Source of the DNA: Stenotrophomonas sp. 704A1
Lineage (GTDB): Bacteria > Pseudomonadota > Gammaproteobacteria > Xanthomonadales > Xanthomonadaceae
Length of the DNA: 64,000 nt
NCBI RefSeq assembly: GCF_030549525.1
Contig: NZ_CP130831.1
Location: forward strand, 1,079,501 to 1,143,500
Reading direction: 5' to 3'
The notes beneath the pieces were generated by a model. The model was not told where the DNA came from. It searched no databases and saw nothing but the letters and a program-made list of their open reading frames with translations. The translations under genes were made by a program, and so were the position numbers. Below are positions 45,112 through 55,920 of the stretch, piece after piece. Position 1 is the first letter of the stretch; the number at the start of each line of letters is the position of its first letter.

Positions 45112-45687
45112 TCAGCGCCTGGGCGTGTAACGGCCCTTGGACTGGCTGAGGAAATGATACGTGTTGTTCTTCGAATCCACTTCGAACCCGACGCCGGACT
45201 GTTCCATGCCCGGGCGGGTCATGGTCACCCGGGCGTCGGTGCGGGCGCGGTTGTCCTTCGGGAACACGTCCAGGTGGTCGGTACGGAAGGTGGTCGGTGC
45301 CACGCCCGGACCGGCCGGGCTGTCGCCGGCGACATTGCCGCGCAGCTTCATCTCGTCGCCCTTGGCGCTGAGCCAGCCGGTCTCGGCGCGCAGGGTCCAG
45401 TGCTGGCCATCCTTGTCCGGCATTTCAAACACCGGGGTGGTGATGTTGAGGGTCTGGTCGCCGCGCTGGCGTTCCAGCAACGGCGCCCGCAGGGTGGTGG
45501 ATTCCTTGCCGTGCTCGTCCAGCGCCACGATCTGGAAGTCGTGCAGGATGTAATCCACGCCAGCGTCCTGGCCTTCGACGGCAGGCGCCTTGTCGCGGTT
45601 GCGCAGTGCCGCCCAGCTGCTCAGCAGGGCCGCCAGCAGCAGGCCGACGCCGAGGATCGCGCGCCAGTTCAGCGACGGGGCGTTCAT
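45112..45687 (-). CDS. lptC: LPS export protein LptC
   Basis: This 191-residue bitopic protein has one N-terminal transmembrane helix (about residues 11-28) and a periplasmic OstA-like jellyroll (DYILHDFQIVALDEHGKEST, LRGNV, TDHLDVFPKDNRARTDARVTM). It accepts LPS from LptBFG and hands it to LptA. It overlaps kdsC by 4 bp and is separated from lptA by 104 bp of G/C-rich DNA. Confidence 0.92.
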   Translation of the reverse strand: MNAPSLNWRAILGVGLLLAALLSSWAALRNRDKAPAVEGQDAGVDYILHDFQIVALDEHGKESTTLRAPLLERQRGDQTLNITTPVFEMPDKDGQHWTLRAETGWLSAKGDEMKLRGNVAGDSPAGPGVAPTTFRTDHLDVFPKDNRARTDARVTMTRPGMEQSGVGFEVDSKNNTYHFLSQSKGRYTPRR

Positions 45688-46232
45688 GCGCCGAACCTCG
45701 CCAGCACCGCATCCACGCGCCCCTGCGCGGCCAGCAGCACATCGCACAGCTCGCGGGCGGCACCGCGGCCGCCGTCGGCACGGGTGATCCATTGCACGCG
45801 TTCGGCAATCCACGGGTGGGCATTGGCCGGGGCCACCGCCAGGCCGACCGCACCCAGCGGCGCCAGGTCCGGCAGGTCATCGCCCATGAAGGCGACCTGG
45901 TCCAGGCCGATGCCATGCTGCGCGCACAGCGCCTGCACGCTGGCCAGCTTGTCGCCCACGGCGATCTGGGTATCGATGCCGAGGTCGGCGCCGCGCTTGA
46001 GCGCGGACTGGCTGTTGCGCGCGGTGATCAGCACGGGGTGGATGCCGTGCTGCTGCAGCAGTTTCAGGCCCAGACCATCCTGCACGAAGTACGCCTTGCT
46101 CTCGTTGCCGTCCTTGTCGTAGTACAGCCGACCGTCGGTGAGGGTGCCGTCCACGTCGAAGCAGGCCAGGCGGACGCGGGCCGCGGCGGCGTGCAGGTGG
46201 GCAGGGAAGGCGGGCAGGGGGGACCAGGGCAT
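45684..46232 (-). CDS. kdsC: 3-deoxy-D-manno-octulosonate-8-phosphate phosphatase KdsC
   Basis: This 182-residue HAD phosphatase of the tetrameric cap-less class makes free Kdo for LPS. The nucleophile motif is CFDVDGTLTDG, motif II ITARNS and motif IV AFMGDDLPDLAPLGAVG. The start at 46232 (MPWSPLPAF) is chosen over a longer frame that runs into the kdsD gene end. It is between kdsD and lptC. Confidence 0.94.
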   Translation of the reverse strand: MPWSPLPAFPAHLHAAAARVRLACFDVDGTLTDGRLYYDKDGNESKAYFVQDGLGLKLLQQHGIHPVLITARNSQSALKRGADLGIDTQIAVGDKLASVQALCAQHGIGLDQVAFMGDDLPDLAPLGAVGLAVAPANAHPWIAERVQWITRADGGRGAARELCDVLLAAQGRVDAVLARFGA

Positions 46233-46296
46233 CAGGGCATCGGACTCGATCGTTGCGGGAAAGCGTACAGACTGAATGGGGTCTACGGACTGTCGG

Positions 46297-47298
46297 TTAA
46301 ACCACCCGGGCCCGCAACAGGTCATGAATGTTCAGCGCGCCCACCGCGCGGCCCTGGTCATCGACCACGATCAGGCCGGTGATCTTGTGGGTCTCCATCA
46401 GCCGGGCCGCCTCCACCGCCAGCTGGTCGGCACCGATCGTGCGCGGCTGCCGGGTCATCACCTCGGCGATCTTCGCGGTGCGCACGTCCAGGTCGGTATC
46501 CAGCGCGCGGCGCAGGTCGCCGTCGGTGAACAGGCCGATCAGCACGCCCTGCGCATCGACCACGGCGGTCATGCCCAGGCGCTTGCGGCTCATCTCCATC
46601 AGCGCCTCGCTGAGGGTGGCATCGGCGTCGACCCGCGGCAGTTCCTCGCCGCTGTGCATGACATCGGTGATGTGCAGCAGCAGGCGGCGGCCGAGGCTGC
46701 CGGCCGGGTGCGAGCGGGCGAAATCGTCGGCGGTGAAGCCGCGGGCGTCGAGCAGGGCCACGGCCAGCGCGTCGCCCATCGCCAGCGAGGCGGTGGTGCT
46801 GGAGGTCGGCGCCAGCGCCAGCGGGCAGGCTTCGGCCGGCACGCTCACATCCAGGTGCATGTCGGCGGCGCTGGCCAGGCTGGACTGCGGGCGGCCGGTC
46901 ATGGCGATCAGGATGTTGCCCTGGCGCTTGAGCACCGGCAGCAGCATCAGCACTTCGTCCGATTCACCCGAATAGGACAGCGCCAGCACCACGTCATCCT
47001 CGGTGATCATGCCCAGGTCGCCGTGGCCGGCCTCGCCGGGGTGCACGTAGAACGCGGGGGTGCCGGTGGAGGCCAGGGTGGCGGCGATCTTGCGCGCGAT
47101 ATGACCGGACTTGCCCATGCCGGTGGCAACCACCCGGCCGCGGCTGCCCAGGATCGCCTGGCAGGCGCGCTGGAAGGCATCGCCGAGGCGGTCGGCCACG
47201 GCATCCAGCGCCTGCCGCTCGATCTCGAACACACGGCGGCCGCTGGCGACCAGGGCGGCAGGGTCGACGGAACGGGGGGGCAACAGGGATTCGGCCAT
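46297..47298 (-). CDS. kdsD: Arabinose-5-phosphate isomerase KdsD
   Basis: This 333-residue enzyme converts ribulose-5-phosphate to arabinose-5-phosphate, the first Kdo precursor. It has a SIS domain (VVATGMGKSGHIARKIAATLASTGTPAF, LSYSGESDEV, THPAGSLG-like RSHPAGSLGRRLL) and two C-terminal CBS domains (about residues 210-333). It is the first gene of the kds-lpt operon and is divergent from the bolA-murA operon. Confidence 0.95.
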   Translation of the reverse strand: MAESLLPPRSVDPAALVASGRRVFEIERQALDAVADRLGDAFQRACQAILGSRGRVVATGMGKSGHIARKIAATLASTGTPAFYVHPGEAGHGDLGMITEDDVVLALSYSGESDEVLMLLPVLKRQGNILIAMTGRPQSSLASAADMHLDVSVPAEACPLALAPTSSTTASLAMGDALAVALLDARGFTADDFARSHPAGSLGRRLLLHITDVMHSGEELPRVDADATLSEALMEMSRKRLGMTAVVDAQGVLIGLFTDGDLRRALDTDLDVRTAKIAEVMTRQPRTIGADQLAVEAARLMETHKITGLIVVDDQGRAVGALNIHDLLRARVV

Positions 47299-47352
47299 GC
47301 GGACGCCACGCAGCGGAAGTAGAATGGACGCACATTTTATTAGGAAAGCCCG

Positions 47353-47583
47353 TTGGACGCCGACACCATCCGCAATCTGATCGAAACCGGCCTGCCCGGC
47401 GCCCGCGCCCATGTGCAGGGTGACGATGGCGTGCATTTCGAAGCGACCGTGGTCAGCGAGGCCTTTGCCGGCAAGCTGCCGCTGGCCCGCCACCGCATGG
47501 TGTATGCCACGCTGGGTGACCTGATGGGCGGCGCGATCCACGCGCTGGCGCTGAAAACCGTGACCCCGGCCGAAGCCGGCTGA
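47353..47583 (+). CDS. BolA/IbaG family protein
   Basis: This 76-residue BolA-fold protein has the sequence GDDGVHFEATVVSEAFAGKLPLARHRMVYATLGD, including the conserved His region used with monothiol glutaredoxins for Fe-S trafficking. The TTG at 47353 is the start, with AGGAAAG 4 bases upstream. IbaG-like genes next to murA are common in gammaproteobacteria. The gap to murA is 21 bp. Confidence 0.9.
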   Translation: MDADTIRNLIETGLPGARAHVQGDDGVHFEATVVSEAFAGKLPLARHRMVYATLGDLMGGAIHALALKTVTPAEAG

Positions 47584-49187
<1,604 letters not shown>

Positions 49188-49190
49188 CAG

Positions 49191-49216
49191 AACGCCCGCC
49201 GAAGCGGGCGTTTTGT
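49191..49216 (+). terminator. Intrinsic terminator after murA operon
   Basis: AACGCCCGC-CGAA-GCGGGCGTT forms a 9-bp stem with a tetraloop, followed by TTGTTT. It lies 3 bp after the EF-hand gene stop and should end the bolA-murA transcript. Confidence 0.88.
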
Positions 49217-49220
49217 TTCG

Positions 49221-49243
49221 GTAGCGCCGGGCCATGCCCGGCG
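49221..49243 (+). repeat. SMAG repeat (GTAG palindrome)
   Basis: GTAG is followed by CGCCGGGC-CAT-GCCCGGCG, identical in all 23 bases to the copy at 31387. It sits directly behind the intrinsic terminator and before the convergent DUF3108 gene end. Confidence 0.85.
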
Positions 49244-49260
49244 AGCGCGCAGCGCGGCGG

Positions 49261-49944
49261 TCAGTTCATCGCCTTGATGGTCAGGTCCAGCGCGTCACGC
49301 CCGCTTTCCCGCTGCAGCATGCGCGCCGGCACCGGGAAGTCCTTCACGATCCAGGCGATCAGTTCCTTGTTGCCATCGACGCGCGACACCTTGGTGGCCT
49401 CGTAGCTCTTGCCGCCGACCGTGATCGCTTCCTTGCCCACCACCCGGTAGGTCATGTTCTTGATCCGGCCTTCGTCGACCATGCGATAGGTCAGCGGCTT
49501 GCCGGCAGCCAGATCGCGGGCGATGGCCAGATTGATCAGCAGCGCATCCATGTCGCCGGCCTTCAACGCCACCGGGCCGCGGCGCTCGGGCTTGATGTCA
49601 CCGCTCCAGGTGGCCTGGTTGCTGGTCCAGTTGTAGCTGGCGTCGACGTTGCGCTTCTTCACCAGCAGCGCGGAACGGTCATGGCTGCTGAGCGGGCGCA
49701 GTTGACCGCGCACTTCCTCGAACACCGTGCTCTGGCTCAGGTCGGCCAGCTGGTTCTTGACCTGCAGGCTGTAGCGCCACTTGTTCGCGCCTTCGCTGGC
49801 CAGGGTCATGCTGCCGTTGGCCTGCATGCCCATGTAGCTGGCCAGGTAGTCGGCCTTGAACGGCTGCAGGGCCATGGCCGGCAGGCTGGTGACCGACAGC
49901 GCGGCGGCGGCGATCCAGGTCAGGGGGCGGGACAGGGTGTTCAT
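49261..49944 (-). CDS. DUF3108 secreted protein, short copy
   Basis: The protein has 227 residues, with a signal peptide ending near ALSVTSLPAMA and a DUF3108 domain (FKADYLASYMGMQANGSMTL, STVFEE, YNWTSNQATWSGDI, DALLINLAIARD, RMLQRESG). The family is periplasmic with a beta-rich fold and unknown function. It follows a related gene (49947) by 2 bp, so the two look like an operon from tandem duplication. Confidence 0.83.
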   Translation of the reverse strand: MNTLSRPLTWIAAAALSVTSLPAMALQPFKADYLASYMGMQANGSMTLASEGANKWRYSLQVKNQLADLSQSTVFEEVRGQLRPLSSHDRSALLVKKRNVDASYNWTSNQATWSGDIKPERRGPVALKAGDMDALLINLAIARDLAAGKPLTYRMVDEGRIKNMTYRVVGKEAITVGGKSYEATKVSRVDGNKELIAWIVKDFPVPARMLQRESGRDALDLTIKAMN

Positions 49945-49946
49945 GC

Positions 49947-50768
49947 TCAGACTCCTTGGTATTCGATCAGGCGCAGATCGACGCGATCCTCGCCGTCTTC
50001 GCGTTGCAGGATGCGCACCGGGGTGGGGACACCGTTGGCGATCCAGAGAATGGTTTCATTGTTGCCGCCGTTGGTGCGGTACACCCGCAGCGCGTTGTAG
50101 GACAGGTCGCCGACCTCGACGTTCTCGGTCTGCGGGGCCGCCTGGTAGTCATGCTGGCGCACCTTGCCCATGTCGACGTAGCGATAGCGCATGGTCGCGC
50201 CCGGGCGGGCATCGCGCATGATCGCCAGGTTGATCAGCAGGGCGCTCTGGTCGCCGGCCTGCAGCGGGATGGGCTGCGCGCGGTCCTTCTTGACGTCGCC
50301 GCTCCACTGCGCGGTACCGGCCTGCCAGTTGTAGGTGCCGACTGCCTTCTTGCCCAGGAACAGGCCCTTGCGCACCGTGCTCTGGCTGAGTGGCGCATAC
50401 ACGCCGCTGCGCTCCTCGAACACCGTGCTCTGCTCGATGTTCAGCCCAAGCACACTGGCGAAGCCACGGCGGCCGACGACCTGCATGTCCACCCGCCACT
50501 GGCTGCCGCCGGTGTGGGTGACCTGCATGGTGGCGTCGCCTGCCTCCTTGCCCTTGTAGAACGCCTGGTAGGTGGCGCTGAACGGCTGCAGCGGCGGCGG
50601 CTCCCAGGCCAGGGCGGGCAGGGCCGGTACGGGCGGTGCGGCGGGCTCGGCCGGGACCGGCACGGCCGGCGTGGTCGGGGCCGGCGGCTGGGCCTGGCCC
50701 CAGGCTGCACAGGCGAGCACGGCAAACGGCAGCAGCAGGGCGTTGCGCAACAAAGTCGTGGTCTTCAT
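49947..50768 (-). CDS. DUF3108 secreted protein, long copy
   Basis: This 273-residue protein has a signal peptide (about residues 1-25), a proline/alanine-rich linker (about 26-55) absent in its neighbour, and a DUF3108 domain (FSATYQAFYKGKEAGDATM, STVFEERSG, YNWQAGTAQWSGDV, SALLINLAIMRD, RILQREDGEDRVDL). It shares the same block order with the gene at 49261 but is clearly diverged, pointing to an old duplication. It is the first gene of the pair. Confidence 0.83.
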   Translation of the reverse strand: MKTTTLLRNALLLPFAVLACAAWGQAQPPAPTTPAVPVPAEPAAPPVPALPALAWEPPPLQPFSATYQAFYKGKEAGDATMQVTHTGGSQWRVDMQVVGRRGFASVLGLNIEQSTVFEERSGVYAPLSQSTVRKGLFLGKKAVGTYNWQAGTAQWSGDVKKDRAQPIPLQAGDQSALLINLAIMRDARPGATMRYRYVDMGKVRQHDYQAAPQTENVEVGDLSYNALRVYRTNGGNNETILWIANGVPTPVRILQREDGEDRVDLRLIEYQGV

Positions 50769-50803
50769 GGCGGGCAGGAACCGCAGGAGGGGGCAGGATG
50801 CCA

Positions 50804-50822
50804 GCCCCGCAGTCAGCGGGGC
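50804..50822 (-). terminator. Hairpin after purN
   Basis: GCCCCGC-AGTCA-GCGGGGC is a 7-bp perfect stem 13 bp after the purN stop, before the DUF3108 start. No T-run follows on the minus strand, so termination is only possible, not clear. Confidence 0.35.
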
Positions 50823-50835
50823 GTGTGCACAGGGG

Positions 50836-51489
50836 TTACCGGTTCAGGTTTCCGGCGGAATCTAGGGCCAACGGGCTAAACAGGGGGTGACCGTCGAATG
50901 TCGGTTGTCCTTCCCGTTCAGCCAGGCGGCCGGCGCAGAGCAGCTGCAGGGTGGCGATCAGCAACGGGTGCTCTACGGCCAGGACACGCTCGGCCAACGT
51001 CTCGGCGTCATCGCCGGGCAGGACCGGCACCCGCACCTGCGCCAGCACCGCGCCGGCGTCCAGTTCCGGCACGACCAGGTGCACGCTGGCGCCGTGTTCG
51101 GTGTTCCCGGCTTCCAGCGCGCGGGCGTGGGTGTGCAGGCCCTTGTGCAGCGGCAGCAGCGAGGGGTGGATGTTGACCAGCCGGCCGTTGAAGCGCTGCA
51201 CGAAGTCGGCGCCGAGGATGCGCATGTAGCCGGCGCAGACGATCCAGTCCGGTGCCACGGCCTGCAGGGCATCGCCCAGCGCCTGCTCGTAGGCGGCGCG
51301 GTCGGCGAAGGTCCTGGGTGCCTGTGACCAGCGCTGGCTGGCGGCTACCCGTTGCAGGGCGGCGGCATCGGGGCGGTCGGAGAACACGCCCACCACGTCG
51401 GCCGCCAGGCGGCCATCGGCAATGGCGTCGAGGATCGCCTGCAGGTTGCTGCCACGGCCGGAGGCCAGTACGGCGATGCGGGCGGTCAT
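50836..51489 (-). CDS. purN: Phosphoribosylglycinamide formyltransferase
   Basis: This 217-residue enzyme transfers a formyl group from 10-formyl-tetrahydrofolate to GAR in purine synthesis. It has the phosphate-binding GRGSNLQAI near residue 11, the catalytic Asn and His in NIHPSLLP and the Asp in VVPELDAGAV. It lies downstream of two small membrane-protein genes that separate it from purM, and overlaps the nearer by 4 bp. Confidence 0.95.
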   Translation of the reverse strand: MTARIAVLASGRGSNLQAILDAIADGRLAADVVGVFSDRPDAAALQRVAASQRWSQAPRTFADRAAYEQALGDALQAVAPDWIVCAGYMRILGADFVQRFNGRLVNIHPSLLPLHKGLHTHARALEAGNTEHGASVHLVVPELDAGAVLAQVRVPVLPGDDAETLAERVLAVEHPLLIATLQLLCAGRLAEREGQPTFDGHPLFSPLALDSAGNLNR

Positions 51490-51923
51490 GCGACGACCGC
51501 GCTGCCTGGTCCGGCGAAGCTGGCGACCACCTCGGAGCGCAGCAGCACGATCAGCGCGTACACGCCCAGGGCGATGCCCAGCGCGCCCCCCAGGAAGGCC
51601 GCACCGGAGGCGACCAGGCACAGGGTACGCTGCCGGCGCTGCCCCAACCGGCGCGCGGCAGTCAGGCTGAGGGTGCCCAGCGCCGCGATGGACACGGCGA
51701 TACCGGCGAAGATGGCGGCCAGCAGGGCCGGCGATGCATTCGGATCGGTGCTGTTGCTTTCACTGACATAGCCACCGGCGGCGGCCAACAGCAGGAAAAG
51801 CGCCAGCAGCACCTGCAGGCTGCCGTAGACGTAGAACAGGATCCTGAGCCTGTGCAGGTGTCCGCCGATCTGGTCGGCGGTCCAGCCGCGCGGTGCGTTC
51901 AACGGAGGCGGGACGGACGTCAT
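51486..51923 (-). CDS. Small four-helix membrane protein, copy 2
   Basis: This 145-residue protein has about four transmembrane helices (near 28-50, 66-87, 103-132) and a C-terminal motif GIALGVYALIVLLRSEVVASF that matches the neighbouring gene's VLGVFTLIVLLRPQVKAAF. It belongs to no family I recognise. It overlaps purN by 4 bp, so it is translated with the purine genes. Confidence 0.7.
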   Translation of the reverse strand: MTSVPPPLNAPRGWTADQIGGHLHRLRILFYVYGSLQVLLALFLLLAAAGGYVSESNSTDPNASPALLAAIFAGIAVSIAALGTLSLTAARRLGQRRQRTLCLVASGAAFLGGALGIALGVYALIVLLRSEVVASFAGPGSAVVA

Positions 51924-51930
51924 CGGTCTC

Positions 51931-52422
51931 TCAGCGGCGGGAGGGGAGATCAGCTTCGAACGCGGCCTTGACCTGCGGGCGCAGCAGCACGATCAGGGTG
52001 AACACGCCCAGCACCGTACCGAAGGGGGTGAACAGGCACGACAGGCCGGCCACGATCATGCACAGCAGGTAGCGACGCCGCTGCTTCAGGCAATGCCCGG
52101 CATAGGCGATGACGCCGGCCAGCACCAGGCCGCAGGACACCACGCCGCCGCCCATGATGATGAACACCCAGCCCGCAAGCTGTTGTTCCTGCGGCGAGCT
52201 GGGGTGGCCGTTGGAGCTCATCGGCAGGGCGCCGTTGAGCACGGCGATGCCCATCACGATGTGGAACACGAAGATCAGGGCGAACACCGCCGCGAGACCG
52301 GCCACCACGTAGTGGAAGATCGACAGCAGGCGCAGGTGGTCGGCGTCCTGCTGGCTCAGCACCGGCGCGACCGGGGCCGGGGGCGGCACCGGTGCGGCGG
52401 GCGAGGGGGGAAGGGCATCCAT
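51931..52422 (-). CDS. Small four-helix membrane protein, copy 1
   Basis: This 163-residue protein has a proline-rich N-terminus, four predicted transmembrane helices and the same C-terminal LIVLLR motif as its neighbour (51486). The two genes appear to be a tandem duplication inserted between purM and purN. Function unknown. Confidence 0.72.
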   Translation of the reverse strand: MDALPPSPAAPVPPPAPVAPVLSQQDADHLRLLSIFHYVVAGLAAVFALIFVFHIVMGIAVLNGALPMSSNGHPSSPQEQQLAGWVFIIMGGGVVSCGLVLAGVIAYAGHCLKQRRRYLLCMIVAGLSCLFTPFGTVLGVFTLIVLLRPQVKAAFEADLPSRR

Positions 52423-52452
52423 GCGGGTTCCTCTGATCCGGTGAGCCGGGGG

Positions 52453-53511
52453 TCAGGCGATGCGCACGCGCTCGTCGCCCTGGGCGGTGACCACCTGGCC
52501 GATGGTCCAGTGCTCCAGGCCCTGCGCGGTGACGGCGTCGGACACGGCAGCCACCTGGTCCGCAGCGACGATCAGCACGAAACCGATACCGCAGTTGAAG
52601 GTGCGCCACATTTCGCTGTCGGCCACCGCGCCTTCCTTCTGCAGCCACTGGAACACCGGCGGCAGGGTCCACGACGAGGCCTGGATGTCCAGGCCGAGGC
52701 CGTCGGGCACCACGCGGATGATGTTCTCGGTCAGGCCGCCACCGGTGATGTGGGCCATGCCATGGATGGCCTCGCCGTGCGACTTCAGCAGCGCCAGGAT
52801 CGGCTTGACGTACAGGCGGGTCGGCGCCATCAGCGCGTCGACCAGCTTCACACCGCCGTCCAGCTCCAGCTCGGCCGGGCGACCGGCGCGGTCGTAGATG
52901 CGGCGCACCAGCGAGTAGCCGTTGGAGTGCGGGCCGGAGGAGGCGATGCCGATCAGCACGTCACCGGCCGCGACATGGGCGCCATCCTTCAGTTCGCTCT
53001 TCTCCACCGCCGCGACGGTGAACCCGGCCAGGTCGTATTCGCCCGGGGCGTACATGTCGGGCATTTCAGCGGTTTCGCCACCGATCAGCGCGCAGCCGGC
53101 CTCGGTGCAGCCGTTGGCGATACCGCCCACGACCGCCGCGGCGGTATCGATGTCCAGCTTGCCGGTGGCGAAGTAGTCCAGGAAGAACAGCGGTTCGGCG
53201 CCCTGCACCAGCACGTCGTTCACGCACATGGCGACCAGGTCGATGCCGATCGTATCGTGGCGGTTCAGCTGGTGGGCCAGCTTCAGCTTGGTACCGACGC
53301 CGTCGGTGCCCGACACCAGCACCGGCTCGCGGTACTTGTTGGACAGGTCGAACAGGGCGCCGAAGCCACCCAGGCCGCCCATCACCTCCGGACGGAAGCT
53401 GCGCTTGACCAGGGGCTTGATCCGCTCGACCAGTTCGTTGCCGGCGTCGATGTCGACACCCGCATCACGGTAGGTGAGGGGGGAGGGGGCGGAAGACGGG
53501 GTGTTGGTCAC
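52453..53511 (-). CDS. purM: Phosphoribosylformylglycinamidine cyclo-ligase
   Basis: This 352-residue ATP-dependent enzyme forms AIR, the fifth step of purine synthesis. The glycine-rich block [18 protein letters not shown], the [29 protein letters not shown] segment and [12 protein letters not shown] are family markers. GTG at 53511 gives the family length; the frame continues upstream without similarity. It is divergent from the DUF2066-perM-hda operon. Confidence 0.95.
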   Translation of the reverse strand: MTNTPSSAPSPLTYRDAGVDIDAGNELVERIKPLVKRSFRPEVMGGLGGFGALFDLSNKYREPVLVSGTDGVGTKLKLAHQLNRHDTIGIDLVAMCVNDVLVQGAEPLFFLDYFATGKLDIDTAAAVVGGIANGCTEAGCALIGGETAEMPDMYAPGEYDLAGFTVAAVEKSELKDGAHVAAGDVLIGIASSGPHSNGYSLVRRIYDRAGRPAELELDGGVKLVDALMAPTRLYVKPILALLKSHGEAIHGMAHITGGGLTENIIRVVPDGLGLDIQASSWTLPPVFQWLQKEGAVADSEMWRTFNCGIGFVLIVAADQVAAVSDAVTAQGLEHWTIGQVVTAQGDERVRIA

Positions 53512-53611
53512 GGGCGTCGGCGCTGGCAGGGGTTGAATCGCCGATTTTAACAGGCCGCATTGGCGCACAGGCCGTATTCGGGCAACAATTCCCCCCGGAT
53601 ACGTCGAGCCA

Positions 53612-54751
53612 ATGGATGTCCTGATGCGCCGCAGCCTGTTTTTGACCCTGCTCCTTGCGCTGTGCCTGCCGGTGGCCACGATGGCCCAGAGCGGCATGCG
53701 AACCGAGGGTGATGTTGCCACTGCCAGTGGTGCGTACGAGGCCGAAGTGCCCGTCAACAGCCAAGCCGAGGCTGACCGCAACGGTGCGCTGGCGCGCGCG
53801 TTGAGCGTGGTACTGGGCAAGTTGTCCGGCGATCGCAGCGTCATGTCCCGCCCCGGCGTGGTCCAGGCCCTGCGCAACGCCAAGGATTACGTGGCCAGCT
53901 ACGACTACAAGCAGGACCAGAGCGTTGGTGCCAGCGGTGCCCCCAGCTTCCGTACCCTGCTGGTCGCGCGCTTCCGCGAGGAGGACGTGGATGCGCTGGT
54001 GTCGGCGCTGGGCCTGCCGCTGTGGCCGCAGCCGCGGCCGAAGCCGGTGGTGTGGCTGGCGGTGGACGATGGCAGTGGCCCGCGCCTGGTCAGCGTGCAG
54101 CAGGCCAATGCCGCGCGGCCGCTGCTGAACCGCGCCATCGAGCGGGGCTTCAAGCTTGGCCTGCCCAGTGGCGGCGCGGCCGAGCAGGCCCTGGCCGGCG
54201 CGATCTGGCGCCAGGACAGCGCGGCGGTGGCACGGGCTTCGGCACGCTATGCGCCGCCGATGCAGCTGATCGGCAAGCTATACCGGGCCAATGGCGGCTG
54301 GCAGGCGGACTGGGTGTTCGTCGACAACGGCCGTGAGCTGAACAAGTGGACCAGCAAGGATGCCAACGCCATGCGCGCGATGGCCGCCGGTGCCGATGGC
54401 GCCGCCGACGCGCTGGTCAAGCGCTATGCCAAGGCCGGCGCGGCCACGGGGCAGGCCGGTACCTACCGGGTGGTGGTGACCGGCATCAACAGTGCCGAGG
54501 AATACCTGCGCCTGGCCGCGGGCCTGCGCGAAGTACCGGTGGTGCGCAACGTCACGCCGCTGCGCGCGACGGCCGACCACCTGGAGCTGAACCTGGAGAT
54601 GACCACCGGCCTGGCTGGCTTCAACCGCATGCTCGGTGACAACGGCGTGCTGGTGCCGTCGGCAACCCTGCCGGCCCTGCCCGCACCGATCGACGATACG
54701 ACCGGGGCGCCGGCACCGGCGCCGGTGAGCAACGAGTACCGCCTGCGATGA
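53612..54751 (+). CDS. DUF2066 secreted protein
   Basis: This 379-residue protein has a signal peptide ending about residue 25 and a DUF2066 domain ([32 protein letters not shown] at the start). It is found in many gammaproteobacteria next to perM and hda. The biochemical role is unknown; it may act at the periplasmic side of the membrane. The ATG at 53624 ([10 protein letters not shown]) is an alternative start. It overlaps perM by 4 bp. Confidence 0.83.
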   Translation: MDVLMRRSLFLTLLLALCLPVATMAQSGMRTEGDVATASGAYEAEVPVNSQAEADRNGALARALSVVLGKLSGDRSVMSRPGVVQALRNAKDYVASYDYKQDQSVGASGAPSFRTLLVARFREEDVDALVSALGLPLWPQPRPKPVVWLAVDDGSGPRLVSVQQANAARPLLNRAIERGFKLGLPSGGAAEQALAGAIWRQDSAAVARASARYAPPMQLIGKLYRANGGWQADWVFVDNGRELNKWTSKDANAMRAMAAGADGAADALVKRYAKAGAATGQAGTYRVVVTGINSAEEYLRLAAGLREVPVVRNVTPLRATADHLELNLEMTTGLAGFNRMLGDNGVLVPSATLPALPAPIDDTTGAPAPAPVSNEYRLR

Positions 54752-55920
54752 TCCTCTCGCCCGAGGCAGAAATCGCGCAGTTCCTGCGCCGGCTGAAGTA
54801 CATCCTGCTGGCCGGGCTGATCGGCTGGGTGGTGTGGCTGCTGGCGCCGATCCTGACCCCGTTCGTGCTGGCCCTGGCGCTGGCGTGGCTGGGTGATCCG
54901 CTGGTGGACCGCATCGAGGCCACCGGCCGTTCGCGGATGACCGGCGTGGTGCTGGTGTTCGTGGCGATGGTGCTGGTGATCACCGCATTGCTGCTGGTGC
55001 TGGTGCCGATGATCGAGCGTCAGATCACCACCCTGATCGCGGCTGCACCGCAGGCACAGGCCTGGCTGATGGAAAAGGGCATTCCCTGGTTCGAGCAGAA
55101 GACCGGGCTGGAAGTGATGCAGTGGATGGACCCGGACCGGTTGATCGACTGGGTGCGCAGTCACTGGCAGCAGGCCGGCGGGTTCGCCAAGACGTTCATG
55201 GGCTATGTGTCGCGCTCGGGCTTCACGGTGGTGACCTGGGTGGTCAACATCCTGCTGCTGCCGATCCTCGCGTTCTATTTCCTGCGCGACTGGGACAAGC
55301 TGGTCGAGCGCGTCGCGTCGGTCATTCCGCGCAACCAGATCGGCACGATCACCAGCCTGGCGCGGGAGTCGAACGAGGTACTGGGCGCGTTCATCCGTGG
55401 CCAGTTCCTGGTGATGCTGGCACTGGGCGTGATCTATGCCGGCGGCCTGTCGCTGGTCGGCCTCAAGCTGGGGCTGCTGATCGGCCTGATCGCCGGCCTG
55501 ATCAGCTTCATTCCGTACCTGGGGGCGACCACGGGCGTCCTGATGGCGGTCGTGGCCGCGCTGGTGCAGGCACAGGGGTTCGACCTGAAGCTGCTGATCC
55601 TGGTCGGCGTGGTGTTCACCGTGGGCCAGCTGCTGGAGAGCTACGTGCTGACCCCGCGCATCGTCGGCGACAAGATCGGCCTGCATCCGGTGGCGGTGAT
55701 CTTCGCGGTGATGGCAGGGGGACAGCTGTTCGGCTTCCTCGGCATGCTGCTGGCCCTGCCGGTGGCCGCGGTAAGCAACGTGCTGCTGCGCTACGCACAC
55801 CAGCGTTACCGCCAGAGTGAGCTGTACGTCGGCGAAAAGCCGGCCATCGTGCTTGATGGCGTGGTCGACCAGCCCCATATCATCCTCGACCCCTACGAGA
55901 ACGGCCCGGACCCGAAGTGA
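54748..55920 (+). CDS. perM: AI-2E family transporter (PerM)
   Basis: This 390-residue inner-membrane protein has about eight transmembrane helices and the AI-2E/UPF0118 pattern (LTPFVLALALAWLGDPLVDR near the N-terminus, FYFLRDWD in the middle, LIAGLISFIPYLGATTG and ESYVLTPRIVGDKIGLHPV toward the end). Members move quorum signals or sodium; the substrate here is open. It is coupled to DUF2066 and hda by 4-bp overlaps. Confidence 0.9.
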   Translation: MILSPEAEIAQFLRRLKYILLAGLIGWVVWLLAPILTPFVLALALAWLGDPLVDRIEATGRSRMTGVVLVFVAMVLVITALLLVLVPMIERQITTLIAAAPQAQAWLMEKGIPWFEQKTGLEVMQWMDPDRLIDWVRSHWQQAGGFAKTFMGYVSRSGFTVVTWVVNILLLPILAFYFLRDWDKLVERVASVIPRNQIGTITSLARESNEVLGAFIRGQFLVMLALGVIYAGGLSLVGLKLGLLIGLIAGLISFIPYLGATTGVLMAVVAALVQAQGFDLKLLILVGVVFTVGQLLESYVLTPRIVGDKIGLHPVAVIFAVMAGGQLFGFLGMLLALPVAAVSNVLLRYAHQRYRQSELYVGEKPAIVLDGVVDQPHIILDPYENGPDPK

